DNA of 64,000 nt from Cyathus striatus. Its lineage: Eukaryota > Basidiomycota > Agaricomycetes > Agaricales > Nidulariaceae. Below the pieces are notes generated by a model that searched no databases, was not told the origin of the DNA, and saw nothing but the letters and a program-made list of their open reading frames with translations. Positions within the stretch are counted from its first letter, which is position 1, and each line of letters begins with the position of its first letter. The stretch is from positions 2,914,001 through 2,978,000 of the forward strand of contig JAOVFP010000003.1 in assembly GCA_025738555.1 (NCBI GenBank). Reading direction: 5' to 3'. The position numbers were made by a program, and so were the translations under genes. Below are positions 1 to 12,547 of the stretch, piece after piece.

Positions 1-1770
1 GCACATTTCCCAGTTGAAGTCTTCTGAGAAAATCAAGCCATGGTTTGTCAATCACTCGGACTTGCTCCCTAAGTATCACCACAGTTTCAAATTCCTCAAA
101 GATCCTGCATCCATTGATCATGTGTATTGAGTCTGAGCCAATTGGTTTGTAGTATAGTGCATTTCGTTTGCTTGTTGCCACCGGAGGAAACTGGTGGAGA
201 TCACCACAGAGAATCACATTTATTCCTCCAAAACTTTTTGCATCCTCTGGGTTGCTATGTTCAGGATTGGTGACTCCTCCTTTAGCCTTTCCTATTCCAA
301 TGTTCCTGGATAGGTTTGCCAGAAATGATTTGGAGATCATAGATATCTCATCAATTATTAAGTAATTGTATGGCCGCCAGAATTCTTGCAATTTTTTCTT
401 AGTACTATCGGCTAACTTTTGACCCTCCCGTGAAATCATCCCAATGCTGTGTGTGGTTTTCCCATCAACAATTGATGCTGCTACCCCTGTGTATGCAGCT
501 TTCATTAACATGAATTGTGCTTGTTTCTGTGTGAACATCTCTGTTACAGTTTGGATAACTTTTGATTTGCCTGTTCCTCCATCTCCTAATAGCAGTTTCC
601 TAAGTTCTGGTGGCTCATTTCCTGACAGGGTATGATCCAAATGCCATTCCACTATTTCAAATGCTCGTTTTTGATCAGTCTTTAACATGTTAATGTCCAG
701 TGGTGTTAGGGATGCCACCTGTATTTCAGATGCCCTGGAAATTTGTAGCCTGTGATTGAGAGGTGTTACTGATCCATGATCTGTGTTCATTTCTGTCAGC
801 ATGTTTCCTGTTACTGTATTGTATTCATTCCTGTTAATAGGATCTCGTGCATTCTGTTGAGCTACATCATTTCCCATCTGAATTTTCCATTTCTGCAACT
901 TCCTCATGCTTTCTGCTGTAGCCTGTTTGATTTTCCCTTCAATGGGAATTATTTTCCATTCAGTTGTAGGTTGTTCATCAAACATGCCATGCTGTCTTCC
1001 AATAAGCACAGCATTTAGACCATGTATGATTTCTCGTGTATTGCCTGCCTCTGATTTTAATTGTTGCAGCTCCTCCTTGGTGTATTCTTTTATACTTTCT
1101 GTTATCCTTACATCTTCCGCCAATCCCTCTGCTAAATCAGTCTCCATCTGTTCTGTGAACCCATTTGCCAAAGGTTGGGGATTGGATACCTCCACTATTT
1201 CTCTTTCCCTTTCCTTCTTGGCTGCATTTTTGCTGTCATGAAAATACTGAATTCCATCAACCACTCTGTGAACCCTGACAGGTGCTGATTCCATAAATCT
1301 GTTGAATGCCTCTTCCCATGTTTCTGATTCAGGCTTCAGGTCTAATTTGAGCTTTCTCCATGGTTTCAATAGTAGTAGCATGCATGCATAATAAAATTGT
1401 CTGATCTCAGGATCATCACTCCTGGGAAAGTATGGACCTATAAAATTGGGAAGATTGTTGTGTCCTTGAGTTCTCATCATCCTTTGTTTCTTCTCATACC
1501 GAGGATGACCAATGTGGTACTGTATCCTTGTATTTTTGTTCCTCCCTCTTTGTCTCTGTTCTGCATTATCTTCTGTTCCTAGGCCTTCCCCTTTCATATT
1601 GATTTCATATGTGTCCATGAAGTATTGCAAAACACTGAGATTTTCAGCTTCTGTTCCACGCAGTTCATAATCAGTAAACTGTGATTTCTTGACTAGTCTT
1701 CCTGTATCATCACTCTGAAGTGTAACAACTTCTTCTTTCTCCTGTGATATCCATTTAGCCTGCCTGTACT
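1..1770 (-). CDS. PIF1-type helicase domain of the Helitron protein, partial
   Basis: The minus strand stays open from about 1,770 to the window edge. The region includes the stretch around 1,440 that precedes the helicase in this family (GPYFPRSDDPE). Walker A GDGGTGKSK lies near 560-595, Walker B LIIDEISM near 335-360, and the PIF1 sensor GDLHQFPPV near 180-212, followed by a REQVR motif near 60. These are the ATP-binding and hydrolysis motifs of the 5'-3' DNA helicase that unwinds the strand during rolling-circle transposition. Between 1,770 and 2,053 the frame needs one to three short introns or is slightly decayed; I could not fix the splice pattern there. Confidence 0.85.
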
Positions 1771-2051
1771 CCTGTTTCTTACCTGATTCAGTACTGTACC
1801 TCTGTCTGCTCTTCAATCTGATTGTTCTGCTCCTCCTCTGTACCATCCTCATGTGTTGCTGCACCATTACCCCTATCTTCTTGCTCTCTGAGTTATGTTG
1901 TTTTTTCAGTGAGAATGTTGTTGTACATCCTAATTGTGATGCTCACCTGGAATTTGCCTCCTCATCATTCTCCCCTTCTCTTACTCTTGTCTGATCATCA
2001 CTGCAAGATAATCTAAGTATTGCCTTTTATAAAATATCTGTCCATTTGGTC

Positions 2052-5000
2052 TTACCTAGTACTGAAAGGCTTTAGCTGAGGAAATTCATGAATAAGAGCT
2101 GTTGAAAATGACTTCCAGTATATGGGAGTGTACTGATGTGACTTGTATGTGTCCCCCCACCCCATGAGGTAGGACATTACCATAGGGGCAGCTAATTCCT
2201 GCTCTCGATTGATTATGTTTGACAGCCGGAATAAAAGTTTCCATTGTTGTTCCTGAGGTGAATCAGGCCCATACTCCACTTCTCGTCTTGTATGGTATGC
2301 ATGTCCTTCTGCCATCAATGCAGACATGTTGTAGTTTAACCCCTGGTTTTTGGCTGTATAAGTGAAAATATATTCTCCTATGCATAGTGTATCTCTTCCA
2401 TGTGTTAACAATTTTGAATCATTGTTCCCTCTTACTTGAGTTGTTACTGCTGGATTCCAATTGTTTACATATTCATATAATCGCTTTGGAGCCCATTTCC
2501 CATCTTCCTTTATATATTCAGATTCAGCAATTTCAAATGGTGCCCTCCTCTTGCATTTTGCACGTCCTTTCCCATCATATTTGATACACCTCCTAACATC
2601 ACATTTGTGTATTTGCTTTGCCCTGGCAACTCTTGCTTCAAACTTCTTTAGCTCTTCCCAGTAATTGTCCATATCTGGATTAGGAGGCCTTGAGTATGCA
2701 ATCTCCACCTCATTCTCCATATTTCGCACCGATTCTGCAGATTCAATTCCTGGTGCATAGGCATGGATGTTGGAGGCTATAAATCTTCTTACTTGTTCCT
2801 GAAACTCCTCCATTTTTAGCATTTCTCTCATTTCTGATGCAGTTGGAGTATTCTCCAGCCACAGGATTAAATGAAGGTGTAGACTTCCTCGCCCTTGTGA
2901 CTCCACAGTTCCAAAGTATGCAGATACTTTCCCATATACCCCAGTTGTTGGGTGGACCTTGTACTTTGTCACTGAAATGCCATACAGTGTTTCCAATACA
3001 GTTCTAATGATGTAGTGGAAGAATTTGGCTGCTGCATAGGGATCATTGGCAATATTATGTGCCCTTGTATTCTTGTCTGGACCAGTTGTCTTGACAAATT
3101 CATCCATATCTATGTCCTCTCCTGCAAAAATCTGTGCTATTGGATCATGGAGATCACATGGATTTATAGTAATCCATAGTGATGGTGGCCCTATGTATGC
3201 AACTGTTGACCACATTTGTGATCGTAATGCATATCTGGATTGGTTGGATCCCATAACATGCCCACCTACTGCAAATACATGCTGACGTAATAACCTAATG
3301 GCTGGGTCAGATATTGGTACATTGTTCTTCTCTTCAATCTTTGCCTTTTGGAGCATTTCTGTAGTTATTGTTGATAATGTTCTTGCTTCTTCCTCAAATG
3401 TTGACCTGCACATTTGCAATCGTGCTACTAGAACCCAAAGCCTCTCTTCTTTGTAGAATCCCAAACACTACAAATGGTAAAGTCTCGTGTGTTCTGAATC
3501 TCTTGTCATGGTATTGCATCAACCACTTGGCATGTTCTGCTAGTGATATTTCTGCAGGTTGGTCTGCCTCAGGACCTCCAACACCATATGGAAACATGCA
3601 TGGAAATGCCTTTTCAAAATAGTTTTCCCTATCATAATCTATCACTTCTCTCAATGTTTCTTCTCTGGGGCGACCAAAATCGGTCACTGGCCTACATCCA
3701 TGTCTTACTGCATAATTACCTTCCTGTCCATCTTCCCATAAGTTGTTCAGTCCCCATTCCATCAGCTCAGGAAAGGTAACTTTTGACAGATTAGTATCTG
3801 CTGTTCCTGTAACTGTATAGGGAACTACATCTGGATTGTTGTTTGTGTTTGTGTTTGTGCCTGTTATACCATGTTATATCTGGTCTGTATTGCATAGAAT
3901 TATCCTTACCAGCTTCATCTAATACAGCCTCATCTTCATCAATTGGTACATATCCATCATTTTCCTGCTCAATCACTCCCACATCACTCGATTGTTGCAC
4001 TGTTTCCATTAGTTCTTGTGGAATGTCATCTTCTGGACATGCTCCAAGACGGTCTGTATCTATTTTTATGTTTCCATAATATTTTGGATTGTTTACCTGG
4101 AGCCACCTTAGTGCATCACCAATTGCTTGTCTTCTAACACGGAATGTGTTCCAGAGATATTTCTTTGGCAGTTGGCCCACCCCAATAAATGTTACAGTTA
4201 TTATGGATGCTAGCACACTTGGTGGTCTGGGCATTAAATCACCATGCAACATCTTTGTCATGTCATCCACATTTAGTTCAAATGAGCTTACATTCCCTCT
4301 CATTCCTCTTTGTAAGTTTTCACGGGTCCCTCCCATCTTCTTTGGAAACAACTTGAATGTGAACACCCTTGGATACACATGAGCAATAAGTAATTGCTCT
4401 GCAAATGACAACTTTTGCAGTTCCCAGGGAATGTTTCCAACCCAAAGATTGTTGGCCAATGACAGACGTGGTGGCTTCACTTTGTTTGGATCCTGTGGTT
4501 TATTTAACTCATGCAGACAGTCATAACATACTGTGACCCTAGTAACTCCATCAACTGTACTAGTCCCTTTTGGTTCCAACAGGCATCCATCATATAGATT
4601 ATGTGCTGTGTGAGAAAATGCTGGCTTCAATCTTGTTTTATTTGGAATCTGTTCAAGTTCTAAAGCCTCTATTTTCATCTCATATCCACTTGTCTCTCTG
4701 GCACATACTGCACATACTCCCAGCTTTAGTCTGCCATTGGATGTTGCATTGTAGAAATTCCTGTAACAATTTCTTGACTCCTCTTCACTTGGCAGTTGCA
4801 GATACTTGCTCTTGTCAACATGTGGGTCAATCCACCCATATGGGATGGATCCAATTTCCTCAGCTCTCTCTGTCCTTCTTAGAACCCTCCTAACCTGTTC
4901 ACCCTCTTCTCGTTTTCTTTTCGTCCCCTTGACCTTTGATTGGTTGCATTTTGTTTTTCTTCACTCAACCTCTGTAACTGCTGTTTGTCCTCACTTGATG

Positions 5001-5154
5001 CCAGTTCCATCACTCTGTCAATGAATACTGCCTTCGTTTGCCGTTGTTCATGTGAGAATGTCAGCTTGCCTAGGAAAAATGATTTTAGTTCCTTGAATGT
5101 CAGCTGCTCTATCTGTTCCTGAAGACCATTGGCAGTTTGCTTGGTATCATCCAT
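2052..5154 (-). pseudogene. Helitron Rep/helicase protein, N-terminal and Rep part, frameshifted
   Basis: Starts at an ATG at 5,154. The coding frame breaks near 4,915, near 3,835 and near 3,430, but homologous sequence resumes each time. The parts are: a charged N-terminus; a CAVCA-type cysteine motif around 4,700; the DUF6570-like part (4,680-3,840); and the Helitron_like_N Rep domain (3,760-2,052) with the HUH metal-binding stretch HLHLILWLE near 2,870 and a Y..K tyrosine motif near 2,350. The break at 3,835 lies in a short ACAAAC repeat, so slippage is the likely cause; the one at 3,430 looks like a 4-base insertion. The frame ends at 2,053 exactly at an AG|GTAAGA donor, and a TTGCAG acceptor follows about 55 bases on, so a normal intron joins it to the helicase part. 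As it stands the gene cannot give a full Rep protein. Confidence 0.85.
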
Positions 5155-6170
5155 GGTTCCTGGATACCTTGATGTGTGGTTCTCTTGTTATCGTGCGATT
5201 GTTATTTTGGCTGCGTGTACGCAGTCACGTGACACACTCTTCCGGCTTCACCTGTTCTGCTGCCTGTCTGGACTCCTTACTCCACTATGCTATGAGCCAC
5301 TAACCTCTGCCATGCTCTCTCTTCGTGTTTATCTTTCCTGTGTGTATTCACGCTCAGCTGCTATGAGCACCTAATCCACTAACTTATCATCATTTTCCAG
5401 TTAACAGTCCTTCATTCACGAGAACGATGTTACCGCCGTATCCTTGTCATCTATCCATTCTTTTTGTTTGTCAACACAATCGTTGGTATGGCCATCGCCT
5501 CCTCTCCCCTGTCCCCTCATCCTGTCGACGCAATTGTTGGTAGTCATATACCGTCGTGCCACCGTCCTTCCCCCCTGTTGACATAATCGTTCGTGGAGCT
5601 ATGGCCGCCTCGTCTCCTTGTCAACGCACACATTAGTGGGGATTCATGCTGTCACACCGCCATCCCCTCCGTCATCAATTGTGCTGTGTCCCGTGCTAAT
5701 TATCCAGTGTCTTCGCAAGGTCGCTTACATTATTGGAATACACTCCTCCCTCGTCTCTCTTCCCACACCTTTGACACCAACTGCGTTGATGGCCCATCGT
5801 CAAGCATGCTTGTCATCGTTTCTGCCTTCTCCTTGTTGTCTTCACCCTGGTCTCAGTCCTCTCGTCCTTTTAACCCTTGAGGACTCGGCCTCGACTTTCA
5901 GGATGTACGCTCGTTGTTGTCTCTCTGTTCTCACATTGGTTTCTTTTGGTAAGTTGTAATGTCTCGTATCATCCTCGTGTCAATGTTAATTCTTACATTT
6001 AGCTGCCTTTTACTATCGCACCGACCCAGACCACCAACACCTCCTCCTTTGCACCAGCCATTAGAGCCTGTTGCTAATGGTGATGGGGTACACGAGATGG
6101 CATGAAGGAGACGACAGACCGTGACAAAGACACCAACAATGGTGTGACGCCGCTCACGCATTTAGGCGTA
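5155..6170. other. Gene-free pyrimidine-rich tract beside the Helitron
   Basis: No convincing gene. The plus strand is strongly C+T rich between about 5,160 and 5,900, which leaves several plus-strand frames open by composition alone. It should contain the Helitron's 5' end and promoter, but I could not identify a terminus. Confidence 0.5.
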
Positions 6171-7600
6171 AAATTGCGCATTTTTATCATTTTCAGCATT
6201 AAAGCTGAACACATTGAGGAAGCCCATATAATAAATAAAGATTCATGGACTGCTATTCAATAGCAAGCACCTAACACATTGACTTAATATTAATAGTCAT
6301 AAACCACCTACAAATATACTTATAAGTGCTTCAATGTCCAACCTACCACTAGCCTGGAAATAAAGGAAAGATAATATAATCATTAAAATGGACCGCTTTA
6401 GCATCAGTCACATGACTTGTACAGGTGTCTGTTAAGTTCTAAGACCGCTATAATTGTTTGTTTGGCAACAGGAAGGATATTAAACAAGTAGTCAGACATG
6501 ATATAATGAATATTAATGAAGAAAGCTATGCATTACTCGGAATACAAGACTCTACAGAACTTTAATGTTGGTCTATTGGTAATACATACTTCTAACAAAT
6601 GAAATATACTCGAAAGAACAAGTGTAATATGCTGTATCAATGGTAAATTATAATAATGAGATGATCAGTACATGTTATGGAAGGCATACAGAGGTCAAAT
6701 CTCCATGAAAATGGGTGATCTTGGGCTCGTTCTAAAGCTAGAAAGAAACACATGTTAATCGACTATGATTATCAATGCAATGGACAGGATGCCAGCCGAT
6801 ATCAGGCTGAAAGATCAATCATACATGGGAAAGGATGTTTATCCACCAGAAACATCATTGATAGGGGCATCTAAGACCTTGAAACATGATAGATTGATAT
6901 AGAATGAGTAATGGCAATGCTTCACAGCCTGGACCTGGGTAATATTATTATCAAGAACAATGATAATAGGAATCATAGATAGGAGTAGTGTGTTTCATCT
7001 GTTTCACTGTACATATTTAGTATTTATGATTTGAGAACCTGCTTTGTAATATGTCTTTCAATTCTGTATATAACTAGGTACATTAGAGGGTAGAAAGGGA
7101 AGCAGCATCGCGCCTTTCTTGCCCAGTACATAGGTATAGGGTAGTGGTTTAGGTCTTGTTGTTTCAAAGTAATTTAAAGTGATTTTATCGGAATCTTGTG
7201 GGATTTATTACAAAGTGCAAAGGACTGAGGCTCCAGTGAGGGTCTAGTATTTGAGACTTTGAGTAAAAGTGAACTTAAGGAAAGCAAAGGGTTGCTTTCA
7301 ACCGGTTTTTAAGGATTTAAGTTAACACAAGAAGTGTTAATTAGGTTCTTGCAATTTCGGAGTAGTACAGAGTGTATTACTTCTCCTCTTCCAATAAATC
7401 ATTATTGTTTCGATTCATTTGGATTTGAAAAGTGAACTTAAAGATACATTGATATAAAAAGGAGCACTACCTTACCCGTCACTCGCATTTTCGGAATTTT
7501 GTACAAGTTAGAGGTGATTTTGCTGTGTAACTATAGCAGCATACACCCCTAGAATACAACTACCCATTTCAACGGGAAATTGAACGTTGACAGAGACCTG
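6171..7600. other. AT-rich gene-free stretch, possible solo LTR
   Basis: No coding frame. The sequence from about 6,428 (TCTGTTAAG) to about 7,511 has LTR-like traits: a TATA-like GATATAAAAAGG near 7,450 and AATAAATCATT near 7,395. AGGTG occurs directly before 6,428 and directly after 7,511, compatible with a 5 bp target duplication. The ends are not TG...CA and only one copy is present, so this is a weak call. Confidence 0.25.
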
Positions 7601-8740
7601 AAGAAAGGGGAGTAGGGATGTTGGTTGAAGGGGAGGCAGTGACCATTGTGTGGGACTTCGAGTTGGGTGTTCACCCCCTCTCCTCGCTCTCCCACCATCT
7701 CCCATCACTACACTGCGTTCTCCACCCGCCTCGTCACCCACCTCCCTCTCTCCTGCCGTCTCCCACTACCGCTCTTGCGTTCAAGTCGCCATCCTCCTTT
7801 CTCCCATCATCCGTCAATGCATCTCCTGCTCCCCCTCTGCCTCCGCTAGCTCAACAGTTCCCTCATCCACACTGCCGACTGTCTGTTGTTTCCCCTGTCG
7901 TGTCAATATATTATCGCCACGTCATCGACGTCGACGCATAACGGTGCCTCTAACTTCTTTGTTCCCTCTTTCCTCCCCTTCTCCCCCCCATTCCAACTCG
8001 CGATAGCAGTCTCAACTACCACCTCCAATGCCACAACCCACCAGTATAATGGTGGTCTCTACCATCATCGCCATTGTCATCCACCACCCACCACCCCTGC
8101 CACGATCCACCCTCTACGACCGACCCCATCCATCCTCACTGGTGGAAGAAGCCCCAGTCCAGAGAACTTTCATATTTCATAGTAGGAAATAGCGAAGTAC
8201 AATTCCATCATCGGAATTCCCTGTCATGCCGTCCTCTCCACTCCTTACTCTTCTCTCTCCCTCTTCTCATGTTGTTGTCGGCACTTCACGCCGTTTTCTC
8301 TCGCCCTCTCTCGTCGTCCTTGGTATGTCCATCTTCACTGCCCCCCCCCCCCCCTCTCGTCAATGTTGTCCTGCACCCCGTCTTATTTTTATGCCCATGT
8401 TGCTATGCGCCCACCTCCTTCAACGTCCAAACGGCCCAATGGCTAAGTTGCTCCTTCCACCCTGCTCGCTACCCAAACGACCTCTCCTTCATATGCTACT
8501 GTCCTCGTTTTTGTTGCTGCTCGTCTCACTTACCTTCTCAGATACCTTATTCTCCTACCCATTTTACTGTCATTCCATTCGTTACATTACTGGGATCTTC
8601 AACTTCTCTGTTCAACTTATTGATACCCTCACAACTACCTTTGGTCTTTGTTCTGTGTTGTCGATTGGTCAATGCCCTCGACGTCTAGTTTGTCTTTTCC
8701 TTACTTAATAATCACTCAAGTTTACTACTTCAAAATAATG
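7601..8740. other. Second pyrimidine-rich gene-free tract
   Basis: Similar in base skew to the tract at 5.2-5.9 kb: plus strand C+T rich, with a run of more than ten C near 8,341. Overlapping open frames here give serine/proline/leucine-rich translations in several frames at once, as low-complexity DNA does. It may be the long 5' flank of the gene at 9,022. Confidence 0.4.
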
Positions 8741-9021
8741 AATGTTGTTCTAAGCTACACGTACGTCATGACCTACCCTCGAGGTCCATTGCTACGGCTC
8801 GATTTGGGAAGTGCTCAACCTCGCGTGAATGAGCTTTGCGCCTCGACCTGCATCTGCATTACAATGTCATTCTCGTGAATTATTCTATTGATCTCGCTCT
8901 AGCCTACCTTGATACAATTCAACGTTTCAAACTGATTTTCCTCAATTCAATTTGTATTCATTTGCATTGGCATATAAACCTGCTACTTCCTGGCCAGTTC
9001 TCTATCCTTTTCTCTTCCTTC

Positions 9022-10158
9022 ATGTCTTCTCACAATCAGACTGGCTCTTCTTCTGCAGCCGATTCGCTTGCCTATCGTATTCAGGAGGTACACGATCGAC
9101 TCGAAAACTCGGGTACTTACCTTGGAGACAAAGATTTCCGGGCTAACGTTGAATGGCAAAAGTTTGGTCGCTGTTTCAAGGCGACTGAACTTAATGACGA
9201 CCCACCCTCTATCATACATGATTCCTCTCCTGTTCTCTCGACCCCGGCCATTGACAACACTGGCCGCGAACCCTGTGAGGCTGACAAGTCCAAACCTGTC
9301 CTTGATTCCTCTGAAATTGTGCAAGCCCTTTCGGAACCAGAAATTGCAGGTATTACTGCAGTCGTCAAGATTTCGGATGAAGAGTTCTACTTCACTGCCG
9401 ATGCTGGATACACCGAGGAACGGAAGACCAACAGTCAGATCCCCTTCTCCAAATTGTCGCTTTCCCTCACTGGTGGGGTCCCATCCATTGAACCTTTCAA
9501 ATCCGAGTTTGATAGGACCATCGACAATGTTAACTGGCTCCTATCCCAGGTCACCAGAAGGGGTGTTGAAAGTCAGGGTTTTCTGACTGGAACTACTTCC
9601 GCTCATCGTCTTAAGGTCAAACACTCCCTCTTCGAGGTAATCTATTGTTTGAATATTACTAGCCTTCCTCTTATGCTCCTTTACTTAGCAAAAACCTGAA
9701 GAACCTACATTCAAGGAGGACCCTAAAGGTAATTCTATACTGTTATTGCATGTTATCACTCTGCTAACTTACCTTACCCAGATTGGTCTCATATGCACAA
9801 TTGGCCTTACACCAATGATGCTGCCCATACTGCTGCCAGTATGCTATATAGCTCTCACCACATTAAACGACCTGCCGCTTACGATGTGAATGGGGTTATC
9901 ATTCATCCTAAAGACTATCGCACTTTATTGGTCAATGCAATAGTCGAGCTTGACTTTGAATTGACGTTTTGGCCTTTTGATCCAGACAGGAGTGGCAAGA
10001 AACAAGCTCGAGACGTGTTTTATGCTGACCTAGTGGCTATCAGAACCATTGTTGCTCCTCCAAAGGGCAACCAACGTGAAAAGCGTGTTTATGATCAGAT
10101 CAGTCCTTATGCGTCCATCTGTACCAGCAATAAGAGAAAGCGCTATGTTCATACGTGA
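9022..10158 (+). CDS. Unknown protein, 343 aa, three exons
   Basis: I do not recognise this gene. Exons 9,022-9,636, 9,689-9,728 and 9,782-10,158 join in phase through two introns of 52-53 bases with normal GT and AG ends, giving 343 residues from an ATG in MSSHNQTGSS to a stop at 10,158. The first ~90 residues are acidic and serine-rich. The middle (VKISDEEFYFTADAG, then LTGGVPSIEPFKSEFD and DNVNWLLSQV) and the end (PAAYDVNG, LLVNAIVELDFEL) are shared with the decayed copy immediately downstream, so these are the conserved parts. No signal peptide or membrane segment is apparent. The intact frame with good splice sites next to a broken paralogue suggests this is the functional copy. It could be a lineage-specific family or an old element gene. 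Confidence 0.75.
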
Positions 10159-10602
10159 TTGTGGCATGTTTACACGGTAGCTTTTCCCCAAGGACTGCTG
10201 GTTTTTTCCCACTGGGTTTTCCAGCATGAGGGTTTTGATGCACCCGATTTCGTCTTCCTTGAATTTCTTTCATATTAAATTACTTTTAACTTTACATACA
10301 TAATTACACATAATCTATTACTCCTCTTTGTTGTACCTGCCATACTATCTAAGTATATTTCCTGCTCTTGCCATTTAAATCTTAGCACCCCCCAGTATTA
10401 ATATTCCTTTGCTAAAGGTCTGGCCTATATAGTCGTGCACTTGAGTCATATGAATATTCAGTTGGATATTCAATTCTATCAACAATTCATTTCAGACATT
10501 CATTCACTTTTGTCCTACCCTCTTGAATTGCTAGATGGATATTCAATTCCATCCTATTTAACATTTTCCCTTCAACACGCTCCTTTCTTCTCCTGTCCCC
10601 CA

Positions 10603-11637
10603 ATGGCAGACATATGGACTTATCATCCTGATTCTTGCAAGGAACCCTTCCTCTCACATACCGAATGTTTATCCTTCATCCAGAAATGACTCGAATTATC
10701 TCCATCCTACCTTGGAAATCCAGATTTCTGTAATTACATTAACTGGGGTTTGGTTGATGGTGATCATACTGCTGTATTGGTTCCCCTTGATTGGACGTCA
10801 TCCCATTTTGGACCTTATGTGGCAAACCTTTCTGCAGTTGTCCAAATTACAGAACAAGATTTCTTATTCTCATCAGAGGGATCATTGCAGGGCACTAAAT
10901 CAATTATTGATCCTGCACTCATGACTCTCTCTCTCTCTGGTTCTGCCCCTGCTTTGGAACCATTTGCTTCGCATTACCCCAATGTTATCTCGAATATCAA
11001 ATGGCTTCAGGCTCAAGTTGCCTCCAAGCGACGTGTACGTCACACTGGTTTACTGGTTGGTCCTCACCACCAGCCATGTCTCAATGCCTCCCACAAACTC
11101 CTTCAGGTTTCTGTCTTATTCTCCTTTTTTCCCTTTTCTCCTTTTTTGTTTACTTTTCTTATGCACTTTAGCTCATGCCTTTGTACAACATTCCCCTTAC
11201 CCCACCAAACAGCCTAGGTACCTCCCCCTCCTATCACCTTTACCATATCTTATTATATTCTCATAGACTGGTCTACCATTCCATCCTGGCCTATTAACAA
11301 CCACACTATTGCAAGCTCACTATCTCTTTTATCAAACACTCATCGAATCATCCAACCACCTGCATACGATATGCATGGTTACCTTATCCAACCAAATCTA
11401 TATTGAAAACGCTTACTTAACGCTATTGTTGAACTTGTATTTGAACTCACTTATCGTGCACTTCCTGCAGACACCAGTAACCCTGCTTGTATTTCATACT
11501 CTGCACATTTACTTGCAATCCGTACTTTACTCCCTCCTCCAGGTAAAAAAGTAACACCACATGAAGTGAATGTCCTAGATAAACTAGACCCTCTTGTACC
11601 TCTACAGCTAAACAGACATCGACGTACTGCTTACTAA
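10603..11637 (+). pseudogene. Decayed paralogue of the gene at 9,022
   Basis: The translation from the ATG at 10,603 aligns with the upstream gene: ITEQDFLFSSEG, SGSAPALEPF, NVISNIKWLQAQV, PAYDMHGYLI and LLNAIVELVFELT all have counterparts there. Two in-frame TGA codons interrupt it, at 10,687 and near 11,400. The second sits where the paralogue has Arg (YRTLLVNAIVEL against Y*KRLLNAIVEL), as expected for CGA to TGA. Exon 1 ends at 11,106 with CAG|GTTTCT, and the last exon begins near 11,265 after CTCATAG; the small middle exon of the paralogue could not be placed. The upstream part differs, so the duplication is old. Confidence 0.75.
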
Positions 11638-12547
11638 CCTTGCTTGTTCGTCTGCTACTTTTAGTTTACTTTGTTTTATTTATTTTTACTTATTTTTATA
11701 TTTTTCCTTGTTTTCTCGCAAGCAAGGTTTCTGTCGATGTAGTCGACCATTCTGAGTATTCAATTAGATAAATCAATAATTGTCTATGATCATCTAATAC
11801 ATTCATACAATAGTAGTATTCAATTATAAACAATCACTGATTGTTTATGATTACCTAGCCATCCATACATTAGTAATATCCAATTAGAAACAATCAATGA
11901 TTGCTTATGATCATTTAATACATTCATACAGTAGTAGTATTGAATTAAAACCTCAATGATTGTTTATGATCCCAATCATAAAATGGCATGGCTTATTCGA
12001 TTGGGGCAATCATATAACACTGCTGTTATATGATCAAAATGGCTGGCACCCCTCCCTCATCTATGCATATATAGTTGTATAGTTGAGGTGCATAATATGC
12101 TTTAATGAGGGATATTTAAACCAATAAAAAATGTATTATGCATATAACCAGAGATACATATATAATTTACCTATGGACTAATTTAAAATCACTACTACTA
12201 CCATACTACGTGCAAGCACTAGATGTTGATAATACTATCTACTATGTAGCTAGCATCAGTGACACATTGACAAAGCACACACCTAGAACCAATGTACCAG
12301 TACCACATCCCAGCTGCAGCCAAAATCAAACACTCCCCAGCTCCCACCAAAAGCAACATTCCTGCGTCTGCTTATTCCGATACCTTCCAATGGCAATATG
12401 GCAACCAGGCATGTTTTATGGAAAGGAATGTAGTACTTACAGTGTTCATCCCTCCTAGCATCGAATGACTCAGGTGCTTGAGATACAAGAAATCTGAAAA
12501 GGAAAGGGAGGACTTAACGAAAATGTGTGAAGTTGTATGTAGTGTTA
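11638..12547. other. AT-rich intergenic stretch with no gene
   Basis: Apart from the repeat block described separately (11,752-12,056), I see no gene. A pyrimidine-poor leader precedes the ATG at 12,548. Confidence 0.4.
11752..12056. repeat. Four ~60 bp tandem repeats plus an element end related to the 4.5 kb element at 46.9 kb
   Basis: About four units of the form (tattcaatta...aatgatt..tatgatc...acattcatacaatagtag) are followed by a segment ending ATGATCAAAATGGCTGGCACC. The 4.5 kb element at 46,879-51,376 has the same order at its right end: ~62 bp units with AATGATCACATATGATCACC, a hairpin-like ATCATAAAAC part, then ATGATCATTTTTGGCTGACAC. So this is probably one end of a related, mostly lost element. 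No matching left end was found. Confidence 0.6.

Larger units (their letters stand above)
1..5154 (-). mobile_element. Helitron (rolling-circle transposon), coding part, cut by the window edge
   Basis: One long minus-strand coding region starts near 5,154 and leaves the window at position 1. From 5' to 3' it shows a cysteine-containing N-terminal part, a DUF6570-like part, the Helitron Rep (HUH) domain and a PIF1-type helicase. This is the usual order in fungal autonomous Helitrons. The helicase C-terminus and the element's 3' hairpin/CTRR end lie beyond the left edge. The 5' TC terminus should be to the right of 5,154, but I could not place it. Family assignment is firm; the element boundaries are not known. 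Confidence 0.9.

Noticed and set aside
7618..8708. Several overlapping plus-strand frames of 100-200 codons rich in S, P and L
   Set aside because: Explained by the pyrimidine-rich composition; no homology, and no splice sites that join them to the gene at 9,022.
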